64,000 nucleotides of DNA, taken from NCBI RefSeq assembly GCF_000010285.1, contig NC_010617.1, positions 2,633,541-2,697,540 on the forward strand, written 5' to 3'. The notes beneath the pieces were generated by a model. It ran no database searches, had not been told where the DNA came from, and worked only from the letters and a program-made list of their open reading frames with translations. This stretch comes from Kocuria rhizophila DC2201 (GTDB lineage: Bacteria > Actinomycetota > Actinomycetes > Actinomycetales > Micrococcaceae). The stretch's first letter is position 1. The number at the start of each line of letters is the position of its first letter. The translations under genes and the position numbers were made by a program. Shown piece by piece: positions 55,217 to 63,403 of this stretch.

Positions 55217-56452
55217 GTGCCGCACCCCACTCCCGGAGCCGCCCTCCGCCACGGTATGACCGATCGACGTGTCGCGGGGCTCAGGGAGCGTCTCGTCCGC
55301 GCGGGAGCGGACGACGCCGCCCTGTCGCCCGACGCGGCCACGGACCCGACCGTGTTCGACCAGCGCGTGGACGGTGCGGTGCGCGGGTTCCAGCAGCGCA
55401 AGGGACTCATCGTGGACGGCGTGGTGGGGCCGGACACCGAGTCCGCCCTCAACGACGCTCAGTACGCCCTGGGCGACCGGCCCCTCTCGCACCAGCGGGA
55501 CACCCCCATGCACGGGGACGACGTCGAGGAGCTGCAGAACAACCTGTCCCTGTTGGGTTTCTACTACGGACACCTGGACGGCACCTTCGCCCGGCAGACG
55601 GAGTACGCCGTCAAGGAGCTGCAGAGCAGCCTGGGTGTTCCGGAGGACGGCGTGGTGGGTCTGGACACGCTCACCGGACTCGCGCGGGTCAGCAAGAAGA
55701 TCACCACGTCCAAGGCCTTCTCCCTGCGCGACCACCGGCGGCTGCAGTCCCTCCACGAGGCGCTGCGCGGACGCGAGGTGATCCTCGTGCCGTCCTCGGG
55801 CACCTCACCCACCGAGCCCCACGGGGCGCCGGACAGCTTCGGCCCCGAGCAGGACGCGATCACCCGGGACGTCGCCCTGCGGGCCCACGACCTGCTCTCC
55901 ACCGTGGGGGCGGTCCCCGTCCTGGTGGACCCTGTGCTCGCGGACCCCGAGGCAGAGACAGCAGGGCAGCACGGGGAAGCCACTGACCGCCCCTGCCTGT
56001 CCAGCTACGCCGACGCCATCACGGCACACCCCGGGGCTTTGGTGCTGTGCCTGCAGTGTGACTGGAACACCTCCCCCCAGGCCCAGGGCGTGGCGACGTT
56101 CTACTGGGGGGATCCTGTCACGGGTCAGTCCTACGCCCCCATTGGGCACGCGGCCTCCGACATGGTCCTGCGAGAGCTGGTGGCCCGTACCGGGGCCCAG
56201 GACCTCGGAAGCCACGCCCGTCAGTGGAGCGGCCTGCGCACCACCGGCGCGGCGGCCGCCTGGGTCGACCTGGGTTACCTCTCGCACGAGGCCGAGGCGG
56301 CCAAGCTGCACGATTCGACCTACAGGGCTCGGCTCGCAGAGGCCCTGCTGTGCGGACTGCAGCGCATGCTCGTCCGCACTCCGGAGTCAACGGCCACGGG
56401 CACGATGAGTCTCGCCGACATCCAGGCCTACTACAGGGAGAACCACTCCTGA
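55217..56452 (+). CDS. cwlM: CwlM-like peptidoglycan-binding pseudo-amidase
   Basis: 411 residues from a GTG (VPHPTPGAALRHG) with GGGAG upstream. Two peptidoglycan-binding (PGBD) repeats: VDGAVRGFQQRKGLIVDGVVGPDTESAL and NNLSLLGFYYGHLDGTFARQTEYAVKELQSSLGVPEDGVVG. The rest has the amidase_3 fold (N-acetylmuramoyl-L-alanine amidase), but the zinc ligands are not seen: VILVPSSGT replaces the GHGG His, LVLCLQCDWN replaces the SIHxN His, and VDLGYLSHE replaces the VE(T/L)GF Glu. No signal peptide. In mycobacteria CwlM follows trxC and is a cytoplasmic regulator of peptidoglycan precursor synthesis; the same role is likely. Confidence 0.85.
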   Translation: MPHPTPGAALRHGMTDRRVAGLRERLVRAGADDAALSPDAATDPTVFDQRVDGAVRGFQQRKGLIVDGVVGPDTESALNDAQYALGDRPLSHQRDTPMHGDDVEELQNNLSLLGFYYGHLDGTFARQTEYAVKELQSSLGVPEDGVVGLDTLTGLARVSKKITTSKAFSLRDHRRLQSLHEALRGREVILVPSSGTSPTEPHGAPDSFGPEQDAITRDVALRAHDLLSTVGAVPVLVDPVLADPEAETAGQHGEATDRPCLSSYADAITAHPGALVLCLQCDWNTSPQAQGVATFYWGDPVTGQSYAPIGHAASDMVLRELVARTGAQDLGSHARQWSGLRTTGAAAAWVDLGYLSHEAEAAKLHDSTYRARLAEALLCGLQRMLVRTPESTATGTMSLADIQAYYRENHS

Positions 56453-56509
56453 CGGCCCCTGGGTGAGAACCGGGTCTCATGAAGCCCTCCCTGGCACCGT
56501 GATGATATG

Positions 56510-56549
56510 AGAACGCCCCGATGTTTCACGTGAAACATCGGGGCGTTCT
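56510..56549. repeat. 40-bp perfect palindrome centred on parS, terminator-like
   Basis: Bases 56510-56529 are the exact reverse complement of 56530-56549. The parS core occupies the centre. It lies 57 bases after cwlM (+) and 104 bases after parB (-), between convergent genes, and is followed by TTCT. As RNA it would fold into a 20-bp stem without a normal loop, so it may also end both transcripts. Confidence 0.9.
56522..56537. other. parS: parS centromere site 1
   Basis: Exact TGTTTCACGTGAAACA, the universal chromosomal ParB-binding site. It is the centre of the 40-bp palindrome between cwlM and parB. Confidence 0.95.
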
Positions 56550-56653
56550 TCTGTATCGGGCGGTGGAGCGCTGACCTGCGACCCCGTCCCCGGCGAGGGG
56601 CTACCCTGGGGTGCAGGGAATCCCCAAACCCATCGACGAGGTCATCGGCCCGA

Positions 56654-58564
56654 TCAGCTCTCGGTGTCCATCTTGGGGTCCAGGACGTCGATGATGCGGT
56701 TCAGATCCTCCACGGAGGCGAACTCAATGGTCATCTTGCCCTTGCGGGCGCCCAACTGGATCTTCACACTGGTGTCCAGCTTGTCCGAGAAAGCATCGGC
56801 GATGTAGCCCAGCCGGTCATCGTGGCGGGTGGACGGCGCCTTGCGACGCCCCTTCGACCGCTTGAGGCCGTCGGAGAGCGCCACGGCCTCCTCCGTGGCG
56901 CGCACGGACAGCCCCTCCGCCACGATGCGCTGCGCGAGCCGCTCCATGTCTGCGGGGTCAGTCAGAGCCAGCAGCGCCCGCGCGTGGCCCGAACTGAGCA
57001 CCCCGGCCGCCACCCGTCGCTGCACGAGAGCCGGCAGTCGCAGCAGACGAAGGGTGTTCGAGATCTGCGGCCGTGAGCGTCCGATTCGCTCCGACAGCTG
57101 CTCCTGGGTGGCCCCGAACTCCTGCATGAGCTGCTGGTAGGCCGCCGCCTCTTCCAGAGGGTTGAGCTGTGCCCGGTGCAGGTTCTCCAGCAGGGCGTCG
57201 CGCAGAAGGTCGTTGTCCGCCGTCTCCCGGACGATGGCGGGGATAGTGTCCAGCCCGGCAGCCTGGACGGCACGCCAGCGCCGCTCACCCATGACGAGTT
57301 CGTACCGCTCCGGGCCCTCGTCACGGCTGGGGCGCACGACGACGGGCTGCAGAACACCGAGCTCCTTGACGGAGAAGGCCAGTTCCGCCAGTTCGTCCTC
57401 GTCGAACACCTGACGTGGCTGCTTTCGGTTGGGGTGGATGTTCGCGACCGACAGCTCCGCAAACACGGCGCCGGGAACCTCGCGGAGCTCCTCAGCTGCA
57501 TGGTCGTCATCCCCGCCGCGGTTCGCGGCGGTCTTCTTCTGGCTGCCCGAGGCCGATCGAACCCCGGCCTTCTGTGCATCCGGGTTTTCAGCCGAAACTT
57601 TCCCCTCCCCGCTCGTACCGTCGACGTCGGAGGAACTCGTTCGATGATCCTCCACCGCCGTACCGGCCGCATCTAACTGAGCGGAGGTCGCCGCCGGTGC
57701 CTTGCGCTCGGACGAGGCCGGCTGAGTTTGGTGTGAGGACACCGTGGGAGATGATGTTTCACGTGGAACATCGTCACGAGCCTGACTCTTTGTAGGAGCT
57801 GGTTCAGTGCTGGGACGTGACGCTTCGCGTTCGGCGCCGGATGGTGCACCATGTTCAGCGGAATGTGCCATATCCGACGTTCTCGTTGCACGAGCCTGCT
57901 TGCGCCCGACACCCTGAGACTCGTCTGCCAGCTGCTCCCGGGGCTGAGCGTCTCCGTTCTGCGCGACCCCAGGCGCCGGCCTCTGAGTACGGCCATTGGA
58001 CCGATCATTGCGATCGTGTGGCTGCGCTTCCTGCTCGGACGGCAGGAAGAACATGTCGACGGGCCGGCTCACCGACGTCGTGCTCCGAAGAGCCTGCACC
58101 ATGTCGCGGCGCTTCTTTGTCTTCACGTCAGCTGGGCGACCCGCGTTCGATGCGGCTCGCGATGTTTCACGTGAAACATCGTCAACCCGGGAGCCCATGG
58201 AGGCGCTGGTTCGCTGTCCCGCAGAGGTGGCTGCGGCGTTATCGGCGTTTTGCGACCTGGTTGAAGACGGCTGCGCTGCCTTGCTGCCAGCATTGGGTGC
58301 GGTCCGAGACGCGGACGACGCGGTCTTAGCAGATGTCGCGGACTTCTTTGCCGGGGTTTTCGTCTTGATGCCGTTGCTCCGTGATGAGCTGGACGTTGAC
58401 GTCGCCGCCTCAGCACGATCTTGCGGTGCGTTCGACGGCGCGGAGGCCGCATCGCCCGCGCGCGGCGACGATGCCCTGTCCGACTGCTCCTCGGAAGTGT
58501 CCCCACTGGGGATGAGGGCGCCAAGTCCTCGTCCCAGGCCCCGTCGACGTTCAGCCACTGTCAT
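56654..58564 (-). CDS. parB: Chromosome-partitioning protein ParB with very long linker
   Basis: 636 residues, about twice the usual 300-380. The N-terminal RRGLGRGLGALIP motif contacts ParA. Residues ~20-361 are Ser/Ala/Thr/Arg-rich and disordered-looking. Then the CTPase domain (FAELSVANIHPNRKQPRQVF, GERRWRA), the parS-binding helix-turn-helix (EFGATQEQLSERIGRSRPQISNTLRLLRLP) and the C-terminal dimer domain. ParB loads at parS and slides as a CTP-gated clamp. Two parS-like sites are inside the linker's DNA, read as DVSRETS and DVPRETS. The HTH and CTPase motifs are intact. Confidence 0.95.
   Translation of the reverse strand: MTVAERRRGLGRGLGALIPSGDTSEEQSDRASSPRAGDAASAPSNAPQDRAEAATSTSSSSRSNGIKTKTPAKKSATSAKTASSASRTAPNAGSKAAQPSSTRSQNADNAAATSAGQRTSASMGSRVDDVSRETSRAASNAGRPADVKTKKRRDMVQALRSTTSVSRPVDMFFLPSEQEAQPHDRNDRSNGRTQRPAPGVAQNGDAQPREQLADESQGVGRKQARATRTSDMAHSAEHGAPSGAEREASRPSTEPAPTKSQARDDVPRETSSPTVSSHQTQPASSERKAPAATSAQLDAAGTAVEDHRTSSSDVDGTSGEGKVSAENPDAQKAGVRSASGSQKKTAANRGGDDDHAAEELREVPGAVFAELSVANIHPNRKQPRQVFDEDELAELAFSVKELGVLQPVVVRPSRDEGPERYELVMGERRWRAVQAAGLDTIPAIVRETADNDLLRDALLENLHRAQLNPLEEAAAYQQLMQEFGATQEQLSERIGRSRPQISNTLRLLRLPALVQRRVAAGVLSSGHARALLALTDPADMERLAQRIVAEGLSVRATEEAVALSDGLKRSKGRRKAPSTRHDDRLGYIADAFSDKLDTSVKIQLGARKGKMTIEFASVEDLNRIIDVLDPKMDTES
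57755..57770. other. parS: parS site 2 (one mismatch) inside parB
   Basis: TGTTTCACGTGGAACA, one base from consensus (A to G). On the minus strand it is read as DVPRETS within the ParB linker, about residue 267. Confidence 0.75.
58163..58178. other. parS: parS site 3 inside parB
   Basis: Exact TGTTTCACGTGAAACA, encoding DVSRETS at about residue 130 of the ParB linker. Confidence 0.95.
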
Positions 58565-58787
58565 GTCCTTTCCCTACGGATGTTCCACCCCATCGTAGTC
58601 GGCCGCGAGAAGACAGACGCGGTGCCCGCTCCATCGGGGCTCGCCGATGGGGTCGCTGGTCATCCCCCGCAGGATGGAGTTCCGGAGGAACCTGTGGTGA
58701 CATAGGAATGGTCTCCGAACATATGCCACGCACGGGCTAGGGAGCGGGGGCTCCCGGGCAGGCTTTGCTTACAGTGAGGACCAGGAA

Positions 58788-58803
58788 TGTTTCACGTGAA
58801 ACA
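58788..58803. other. parS: parS site 4, intergenic
   Basis: Exact TGTTTCACGTGAAACA, 224 bases upstream of the parB start. Confidence 0.95.
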
Positions 58804-58980
58804 TGGCCGAAAAGAGAGCGGGGTCAGGCCCGTAGGTCCACACAGCGGCCGTTGCCGAGTAAGGGTTACTTCGGGGCGGGAACTCACTCGCAAGACGACA
58901 GACCGCCCGTCAGCCGCAGCGAACCGCCTTGTTTGCCAACTGGTGGACCAGGCGCCGCGCCGTCTGTACGTCATTTCGCG

Positions 58981-59076
58981 CCCTACAGCCCTACAGCCCT
59001 ACAGCCCTACAGCCCTACAGCCCTACAGCCCTACAGCCCTACAGCCCTACAGCCCTACAGCCCTACAGCCCTACAG
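58981..59076. repeat. Tandem octanucleotide, 12 perfect copies
   Basis: CCCTACAG repeated exactly 12 times without a single mismatch. On the minus strand (the sense of parA and parB) it reads CTGTAGGG, placing a GGG every eight bases with CTGTA loops, the pattern of G-quadruplex-forming DNA or RNA. It begins 33 bases after the parA stop. Confidence 0.97.
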
Positions 59077-59109
59077 CGATGATGATGTCCCACGCCGCGC
59101 CTCAAAGCA

Positions 59110-60153
59110 CTACGAGCGCGGTTCCCGCGTGGCGAGTTCGGCCGCGGCCTCAAGGTAGGACAGTGCGCCCGTAGAGCTGGGATCGTACGTGATCACGCTC
59201 TGCTGGTAGCTGGGCGCCTCGGAGATGCGCACGGAGCGCGGAATCATGGTTTCCATGACCTCGTCGGGGAAGTGCTGACGCACCTCGTCGGCCACTTGGG
59301 AGGCCAGGTTGGTGCGCCCGTCGTACATGGTCAGCAGGATGGAGGACACCGTGAGCTTGGGGTTCAGGTGCTTCTGGATCATGGAGATGTTGTTGAGCAG
59401 CTGGCTCAAACCCTCCAGGGCGTAGTACTCGCACTGAATGGGGATCAGCACCTCGGTAGCGGCCACGAATGCGTTGATGGTCAGCAGCCCCAGGCTAGGC
59501 GGGCAGTCGATGAACACGTAGTCCAGTCGGGGGAGCCCCTGATCTTCACGCGCCGTGGCGTAGTCGGCCAGCGCGCGCTGCAACCTCTGCTCACGGGCCA
59601 CCACGGAAACGAGCTCGATCTCGGCACCGGCCAGGTCGATGGTGGCCGGCAGGACCCAGAGGTTCTGCATCTCCGGGGACTCCTTGACCACATCGGCCAC
59701 GGGCACCTCGTCGATGAGCACGTCGTAGACGGAGTCGGCGTCCGATCCGTGGGGGATGCCCAGGGCCGTGGAGGCGTTGCCCTGCGGATCATTGTCCACC
59801 ACCAGGACGTTCTGCCCCTGCTTGGCCAGGGCAACCGCGAGGTTCACCGAAGTGCTGGTCTTGCCCACCCCGCCCTTCTGGTTGCTGATGGTGATGTAGC
59901 GGGTGGCGGTCGGCGGATCCAGCTGCACGTTCTTCAGCTTGGCCCGGCGCTTGTTCTCTTCCACGAGTTTCCTCCCCAGGGCGGTATCAGCCACCGCGTC
60001 TTGTGCTGCGAGACCAGCGTGGCCCTCTGTTTCACGTGAAACATGCTTCCCGCGATCCGGGACAACTTTTTCCGGCTGATTCGCGGGGTCGGGAGGGAGC
60101 CCGAAGTCGTGCCCGCGCGTCACGGCCTTGTCGGCGTGCTCCGGAGTGGTCAT
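59110..60153 (-). CDS. parA: Chromosome-partitioning ATPase ParA
   Basis: 347 residues from the ATG at 60153 with AAGGAA upstream; the frame is open for 96 more codons that overlap rsmG and are not protein-like. Deviant Walker A KGGVGKT is at 93-99, DNDPQGNAS follows, and VFIDCPPSLGLLTINA is Walker B. The N-terminal ~85 residues are a hydrophilic extension with HVSRET at 37-42, encoded by a parS site. ParA forms the nucleoid-bound gradient that moves ParB-parS complexes. Confidence 0.96.
   Translation of the reverse strand: MTTPEHADKAVTRGHDFGLPPDPANQPEKVVPDRGKHVSRETEGHAGLAAQDAVADTALGRKLVEENKRRAKLKNVQLDPPTATRYITISNQKGGVGKTSTSVNLAVALAKQGQNVLVVDNDPQGNASTALGIPHGSDADSVYDVLIDEVPVADVVKESPEMQNLWVLPATIDLAGAEIELVSVVAREQRLQRALADYATAREDQGLPRLDYVFIDCPPSLGLLTINAFVAATEVLIPIQCEYYALEGLSQLLNNISMIQKHLNPKLTVSSILLTMYDGRTNLASQVADEVRQHFPDEVMETMIPRSVRISEAPSYQQSVITYDPSSTGALSYLEAAAELATREPRS
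60028..60043. other. parS: parS site 5 inside parA
   Basis: Exact TGTTTCACGTGAAACA, encoding HVSRET in the N-terminal extension of ParA. Confidence 0.95.
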
Positions 60154-60226
60154 CGACGGTTCCTTCCCTGGCTGAGGCGGTGCTCCCCGTAGCTTATCGG
60201 CATCCACACCCATCGCCCGGTGCGCC

Positions 60227-60988
60227 TCAGAGGACCAGGCGGACCACCGTGGTGGGCTCGGCCAGCAAGGACGCCCCAGCGGTGACCACCTCGGAGGAAC
60301 GCACCCCGAAGCGACCGAACTTCTTGGACGCCCTGTCCAGCTCCTCCTGGGCGGACCTCCCCTTGAGCGCGAGGAGCTCCCCCGAGCCCTTGAGCAGGGG
60401 GAGGGTGATGTCCACGAGACCGACAAGTGCGGAGACGGCACGCGCGGTCACCACGTCCACCGGTCCGACGTCCTTCTTCGCCTGTTCCGCGCGAGCCCGC
60501 AGAACCGTGACGTTGTCCAGTCCGAGGTCCGCAACCACCTCGTCGAGCCACACGACACGGCGCTCGAGAGGTTCCACGAGGGTGAGGTGCAGATCCGGCC
60601 GGGCGATCGCCAGGCAGAGCCCGGGCAGACCCGCACCCGAACCCACGTCCACCACCCGGGCGTCCGGAGCGATGAGCTCCTGCACCACGGCGCAGTTGAG
60701 CACGTGGCGTTCCCACAGCCGGGGCGCCTCGCGGGGCCCGATCAGGCCGCGCACGATGCCCGAGGAGGCCAGGTGCTCCGTGTAGCGCTGCGCGAGCTCC
60801 AGCCGCTCGCCGAAGATGGTGCGCGCGGCACCCTCCAGCTCACCCAGGGCGGGCGCGGGCTGGGGCTCCGGGGCCGCGCGGTGCTCGGAGGTCCCGTCGG
60901 TCCGTTCCTCCGCGGAGGGTACCGAGCGATCAGTCTGCCCGCTGCCGCTGGACGCCCGACGACCGTGGGCGCGATCCGCCGAGCTCAC
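60227..60988 (-). CDS. rsmG: 16S rRNA m7G527 methyltransferase RsmG
   Basis: 253 residues from a GTG that overlaps the jag stop (GTGA). A Ser/Glu/Pro-rich N-terminal extension of about 45 residues precedes the fold. Seen: RLWERHVLNCAVV, SAM motif VVDVGSGAGLPGLCLAIARPDL, LTLVEPLERRVVWLDEV and VVTARAVSALVGL. It methylates G527 of 16S rRNA; loss gives low-level streptomycin resistance in other bacteria. It follows jag in the conserved order. Confidence 0.94.
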   Translation of the reverse strand: MSSADRAHGRRASSGSGQTDRSVPSAEERTDGTSEHRAAPEPQPAPALGELEGAARTIFGERLELAQRYTEHLASSGIVRGLIGPREAPRLWERHVLNCAVVQELIAPDARVVDVGSGAGLPGLCLAIARPDLHLTLVEPLERRVVWLDEVVADLGLDNVTVLRARAEQAKKDVGPVDVVTARAVSALVGLVDITLPLLKGSGELLALKGRSAQEELDRASKKFGRFGVRSSEVVTAGASLLAEPTTVVRLVL

Positions 60989-61539
60989 GCGCCCGCCGAG
61001 ATGACGATGTGGCGGTCCGCTCCGTCACCCTCGGACTCGGAGGTCAGACCGGCCTCGGCCACGGCGTCGTGCACGATCTTGCGCTCGTAGGCGGACAGCG
61101 GGGGCAGGTGGACGGGCTGGCCGTCCGCGCGGACCCGGGCCACGGCGTCGTCGGCCATGGTGTGGAGCTGGGAGGCACGCTCGTCACGGTGTCCGGCGAC
61201 GTCCAGGATCAGCCGGCTGCGCCGCTGGGTGGCGCTGAGCACCGCCAGCCGGGCGAGCTCCTGCAGGGCGTCGACCGTCTCGCCGTCGCGGCCCACGAGA
61301 GCCTGCAGCTCGGCGTCGTCGTCCTCGGCGACCACGGACACGTAGGTGCGGCCGTCCCGCACCTCGATGTCGATGTCACCGTCGATGTCCGCGGTGTCGA
61401 GGAGCTCCTCGATGTAGTCCGCGGCGATCTCACCCTCCTCCTCGAGGGGGGAGAGCGAGGACTCCTGGGCGTCGACCTCGCCCGCCTGCGCCTGGGCGTC
61501 CTGCGGGGTGGTCTCCCGGGTGTGGTCCGTCTCGTTCAT
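60985..61539 (-). CDS. jag: KH/R3H RNA-binding protein Jag (KhpB)
   Basis: 184 residues from the ATG at 61539. An acidic N-terminus (~45 residues) is followed by a KH domain (LQALVGRDGETVDALQELARLAVL) and an R3H domain (PLSAYERKIVHDAVAE). It binds RNA and in other bacteria is tied to cell elongation. It lies between yidC and rsmG, 13 bases after yidC and overlapping rsmG. Confidence 0.93.
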   Translation of the reverse strand: MNETDHTRETTPQDAQAQAGEVDAQESSLSPLEEEGEIAADYIEELLDTADIDGDIDIEVRDGRTYVSVVAEDDDAELQALVGRDGETVDALQELARLAVLSATQRRSRLILDVAGHRDERASQLHTMADDAVARVRADGQPVHLPPLSAYERKIVHDAVAEAGLTSESEGDGADRHIVISAGA

Positions 61540-61552
61540 GGCAGGCGACCTC

Positions 61553-62536
61553 TCAGCCGTTGTTCTTCTTGGTCTGCTGCTTCTGGCGCTTCTTGGACAC
61601 GGGCTGGTTGCGCTGTCCCGCGGCCGCCCGCACCCGCTGCTCCTCGAGCTTGTCCTCGTGCTCCTTCTTGGACATGCCCACGGGAGGCAGACCCTTGGCC
61701 GCACGACGCTCGTTGAGCTCCCGCTCGGCCTGCGAGCCCTTGGTGGGGTTGTTGCGGATGACCCACCACTGCTGGCCCATGGACCAGAGGTTGGACACGG
61801 TCCAGTACACGAGCACGCCCAGCGGGAAGTTGATGCCGCCGATCGCGAAGATCAGCGGGAACAGGTAGAGCATCATCTGCTGCTGGCGGTACATGGGCGA
61901 CTCCTTGGCGGAGTCGCTCATGTTGCGGGAGGTCAGCTGCTTCTGGGTGATGAACTGCGTGGCGCTCATGGCCACGATCATCACGAGCGCGAGGACCACG
62001 GTGGCCGCATGGTTGCCCGTGCCCGGCTGCATCAGCGTGGAGAACAGGGGAGCACCGAAGATGGTGGACTCGTTGAACTCGTGAACCATCTGCGGCGTGA
62101 GCAGGTGGATGGCCTCGTTGTTGGCCGCCGCCTGCGGCACCGAGCGCAGCACCTGGAACAGCGCGAAGAAGATGGGCATCTGCACGATGATGGGCAGGCA
62201 CGCCGCGAACGGGTTGGACCCGTGCTCCTTGTACAGCGCCATCTGCTCCTCGGCCATGGCCTGGCGGGAGAGCTGGTCCTTCTTGCCCTTGTACTTGGCC
62301 TGCAGCTTGGCGAGCTCCGGCTGCAGCTCCTGCATCCCCCGCATGGACTTGATCTGCTTGAGGAACAGCGGGATGGTCAGCGTGCGCATCACCAGGGTCA
62401 GGCCCACGATGCACAGCACCCAGGTGAAACCGGAGGTGGGGTCCAGCCCGATCAGGGTGAACAGTTCGTGGAACGCCCACAGGACCGCGGAGACGATCCA
62501 TTTGAAGGGCAGCAGAATCATGTCGAAGAAGTTCAT
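61553..62536 (-). CDS. yidC: Membrane protein insertase YidC
   Basis: 327 residues, the short Gram-positive type. The first helix is MILLPFKWIVSAVLWAFHELFTLIG, then the insertase core with the conserved Arg in GLTLVMRTLTIPLFLKQIKSMRGMQEL. The cytoplasmic coiled hairpin AKLQAKYKGKKDQLSRQAMAEEQMALYKEHG and PIIVQMPIFFALFQVLR follow. C-terminal basic tail VSKKRQKQQTKKNNG contacts the ribosome. No lipobox, so not lipoprotein-type. Overlaps yidD by 4 bases. Confidence 0.95.
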   Translation of the reverse strand: MNFFDMILLPFKWIVSAVLWAFHELFTLIGLDPTSGFTWVLCIVGLTLVMRTLTIPLFLKQIKSMRGMQELQPELAKLQAKYKGKKDQLSRQAMAEEQMALYKEHGSNPFAACLPIIVQMPIFFALFQVLRSVPQAAANNEAIHLLTPQMVHEFNESTIFGAPLFSTLMQPGTGNHAATVVLALVMIVAMSATQFITQKQLTSRNMSDSAKESPMYRQQQMMLYLFPLIFAIGGINFPLGVLVYWTVSNLWSMGQQWWVIRNNPTKGSQAERELNERRAAKGLPPVGMSKKEHEDKLEEQRVRAAAGQRNQPVSKKRQKQQTKKNNG

Positions 62537-62967
62537 CGAGCCTCAGCTCCTTGAGCCGCGTGCTGGCGGTCCTGGCAGTCGTGCGTGTACTCGCGCACGA
62601 GGTTCGGGTGGTTGAGCAGAACGATCTTGGGGGTCTCGACCGCGGAGGAGAACTCCCGGCCCCCCGCAGGGACCCTGTCGATCCCCCCGGCCGCCCACGG
62701 ATGGCACCGCAGCAGCCGCCGGACGCTCAGCCCCAGACCGCGCACCGCCCCGTGGACCGTGAAGGCTTCCAGCGCGTAGGCGGAGCAGGAGGGGAAGTAG
62801 CGGCACACGTCCCCGTACAGCGGGGACACGATGGTGCGGTAGAGCTTGAGGAGCGCGATGCACAGGTTCTGCGGCGCCTTCTTGACGGCGCTCAGCAGCC
62901 CCCCGGAGGTGTCGTACTCGTGCGGTGCGCGCGCAAGGAGCTGTTCAGGAGTCACCCGTGACGCCAC
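62533..62967 (-). CDS. yidD: Membrane protein insertion factor YidD
   Basis: 144 residues from a GTG at 62967, placed five bases after AAGGAGG; another GTG at 62973 is too close to that site. Core: LKLYRTIVSPLYGDVCRYFPSCSAYALEAFTVHGAVRGLGLSVRRLLRCHPWAAGGIDRVP, with the three conserved Cys. Short N- and C-terminal extensions go beyond the usual ~80-110 residues. It assists YidC. Confidence 0.93.
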   Translation of the reverse strand: MASRVTPEQLLARAPHEYDTSGGLLSAVKKAPQNLCIALLKLYRTIVSPLYGDVCRYFPSCSAYALEAFTVHGAVRGLGLSVRRLLRCHPWAAGGIDRVPAGGREFSSAVETPKIVLLNHPNLVREYTHDCQDRQHAAQGAEAR

Positions 62968-63033
62968 GCGCACCTCCTTCTCGATCGACTACCCGGCAGG
63001 TTACGGCATGGTGCCCGGGGCTTGCTGGGAAAC

Positions 63034-63375
63034 TCACGCGCAGCGGCGCACGGCGGTGGCGACGGCGGACCGGTAGTCCCGCGCCAGTTCGTCCCACGGC
63101 GCGGTGGCGGCGGGAGGCAGCGCGCGGACCACCAGGTCCATGCCCTCCGGCCGTTCGCGAACCGTCTCGGCGCTCAGCTCTCGGAGCCTGCGCTTGACCT
63201 TGTTGCGGGTCACCGCGTTGCCCACGGCCTTGGAGACCACGAACCCCACGCGGCTGGGTGCGCCCGTGCTCAGGCGCACGGATACGACGACGTTCCGGCG
63301 GCCCCCACGGGCGCCGGAACGTACAGTGGTCGAGAAGTGCGCAGAGGTCCGCATCCGGTGCCTGGTGGGCAGCAC
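63034..63375 (-). CDS. rnpA: Ribonuclease P protein component
   Basis: 113 residues from a GTG at 63375 with GAGG upstream; the frame continues 36 codons without similarity. MLPTRHRMRTSAHFSTTVR and the RNR signature GNAVTRNKVKRRLREL are diagnostic. It binds RNase P RNA and helps pre-tRNA 5' processing. It lies between yidD and rpmH. Confidence 0.95.
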   Translation of the reverse strand: MLPTRHRMRTSAHFSTTVRSGARGGRRNVVVSVRLSTGAPSRVGFVVSKAVGNAVTRNKVKRRLRELSAETVRERPEGMDLVVRALPPAATAPWDELARDYRSAVATAVRRCA

Positions 63376-63403
63376 GATGCGAACCTCGCGGGGTGGGGAG
63401 GGC

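Larger units (their letters stand above)
58565..59109. other. parB-parA intergenic region
   Basis: 545 bases with no gene I can support. It contains a parS site (58788-58803), the octanucleotide tandem repeat (58981-59076), the inverted repeat GTTCC/GGAAC near 58680, and by position the parB promoter. The open frames here are accidents of the repeat and of the parS site. Confidence 0.7.

Noticed and set aside
58787..59174. Open frames on the plus strand beginning MFHVKH and continuing into ALQPYSPT repeats
   Set aside because: The start is the parS site itself and the repeat peptide comes from the octanucleotide; an 8-base unit read in threes gives the same peptide in all frames. No ribosome-binding site or protein-like remainder.
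61553..62501. Second long minus-strand frame overlapping yidC
   Set aside because: Out of frame with the insertase motifs; Arg/Gly/Ala-rich shadow.
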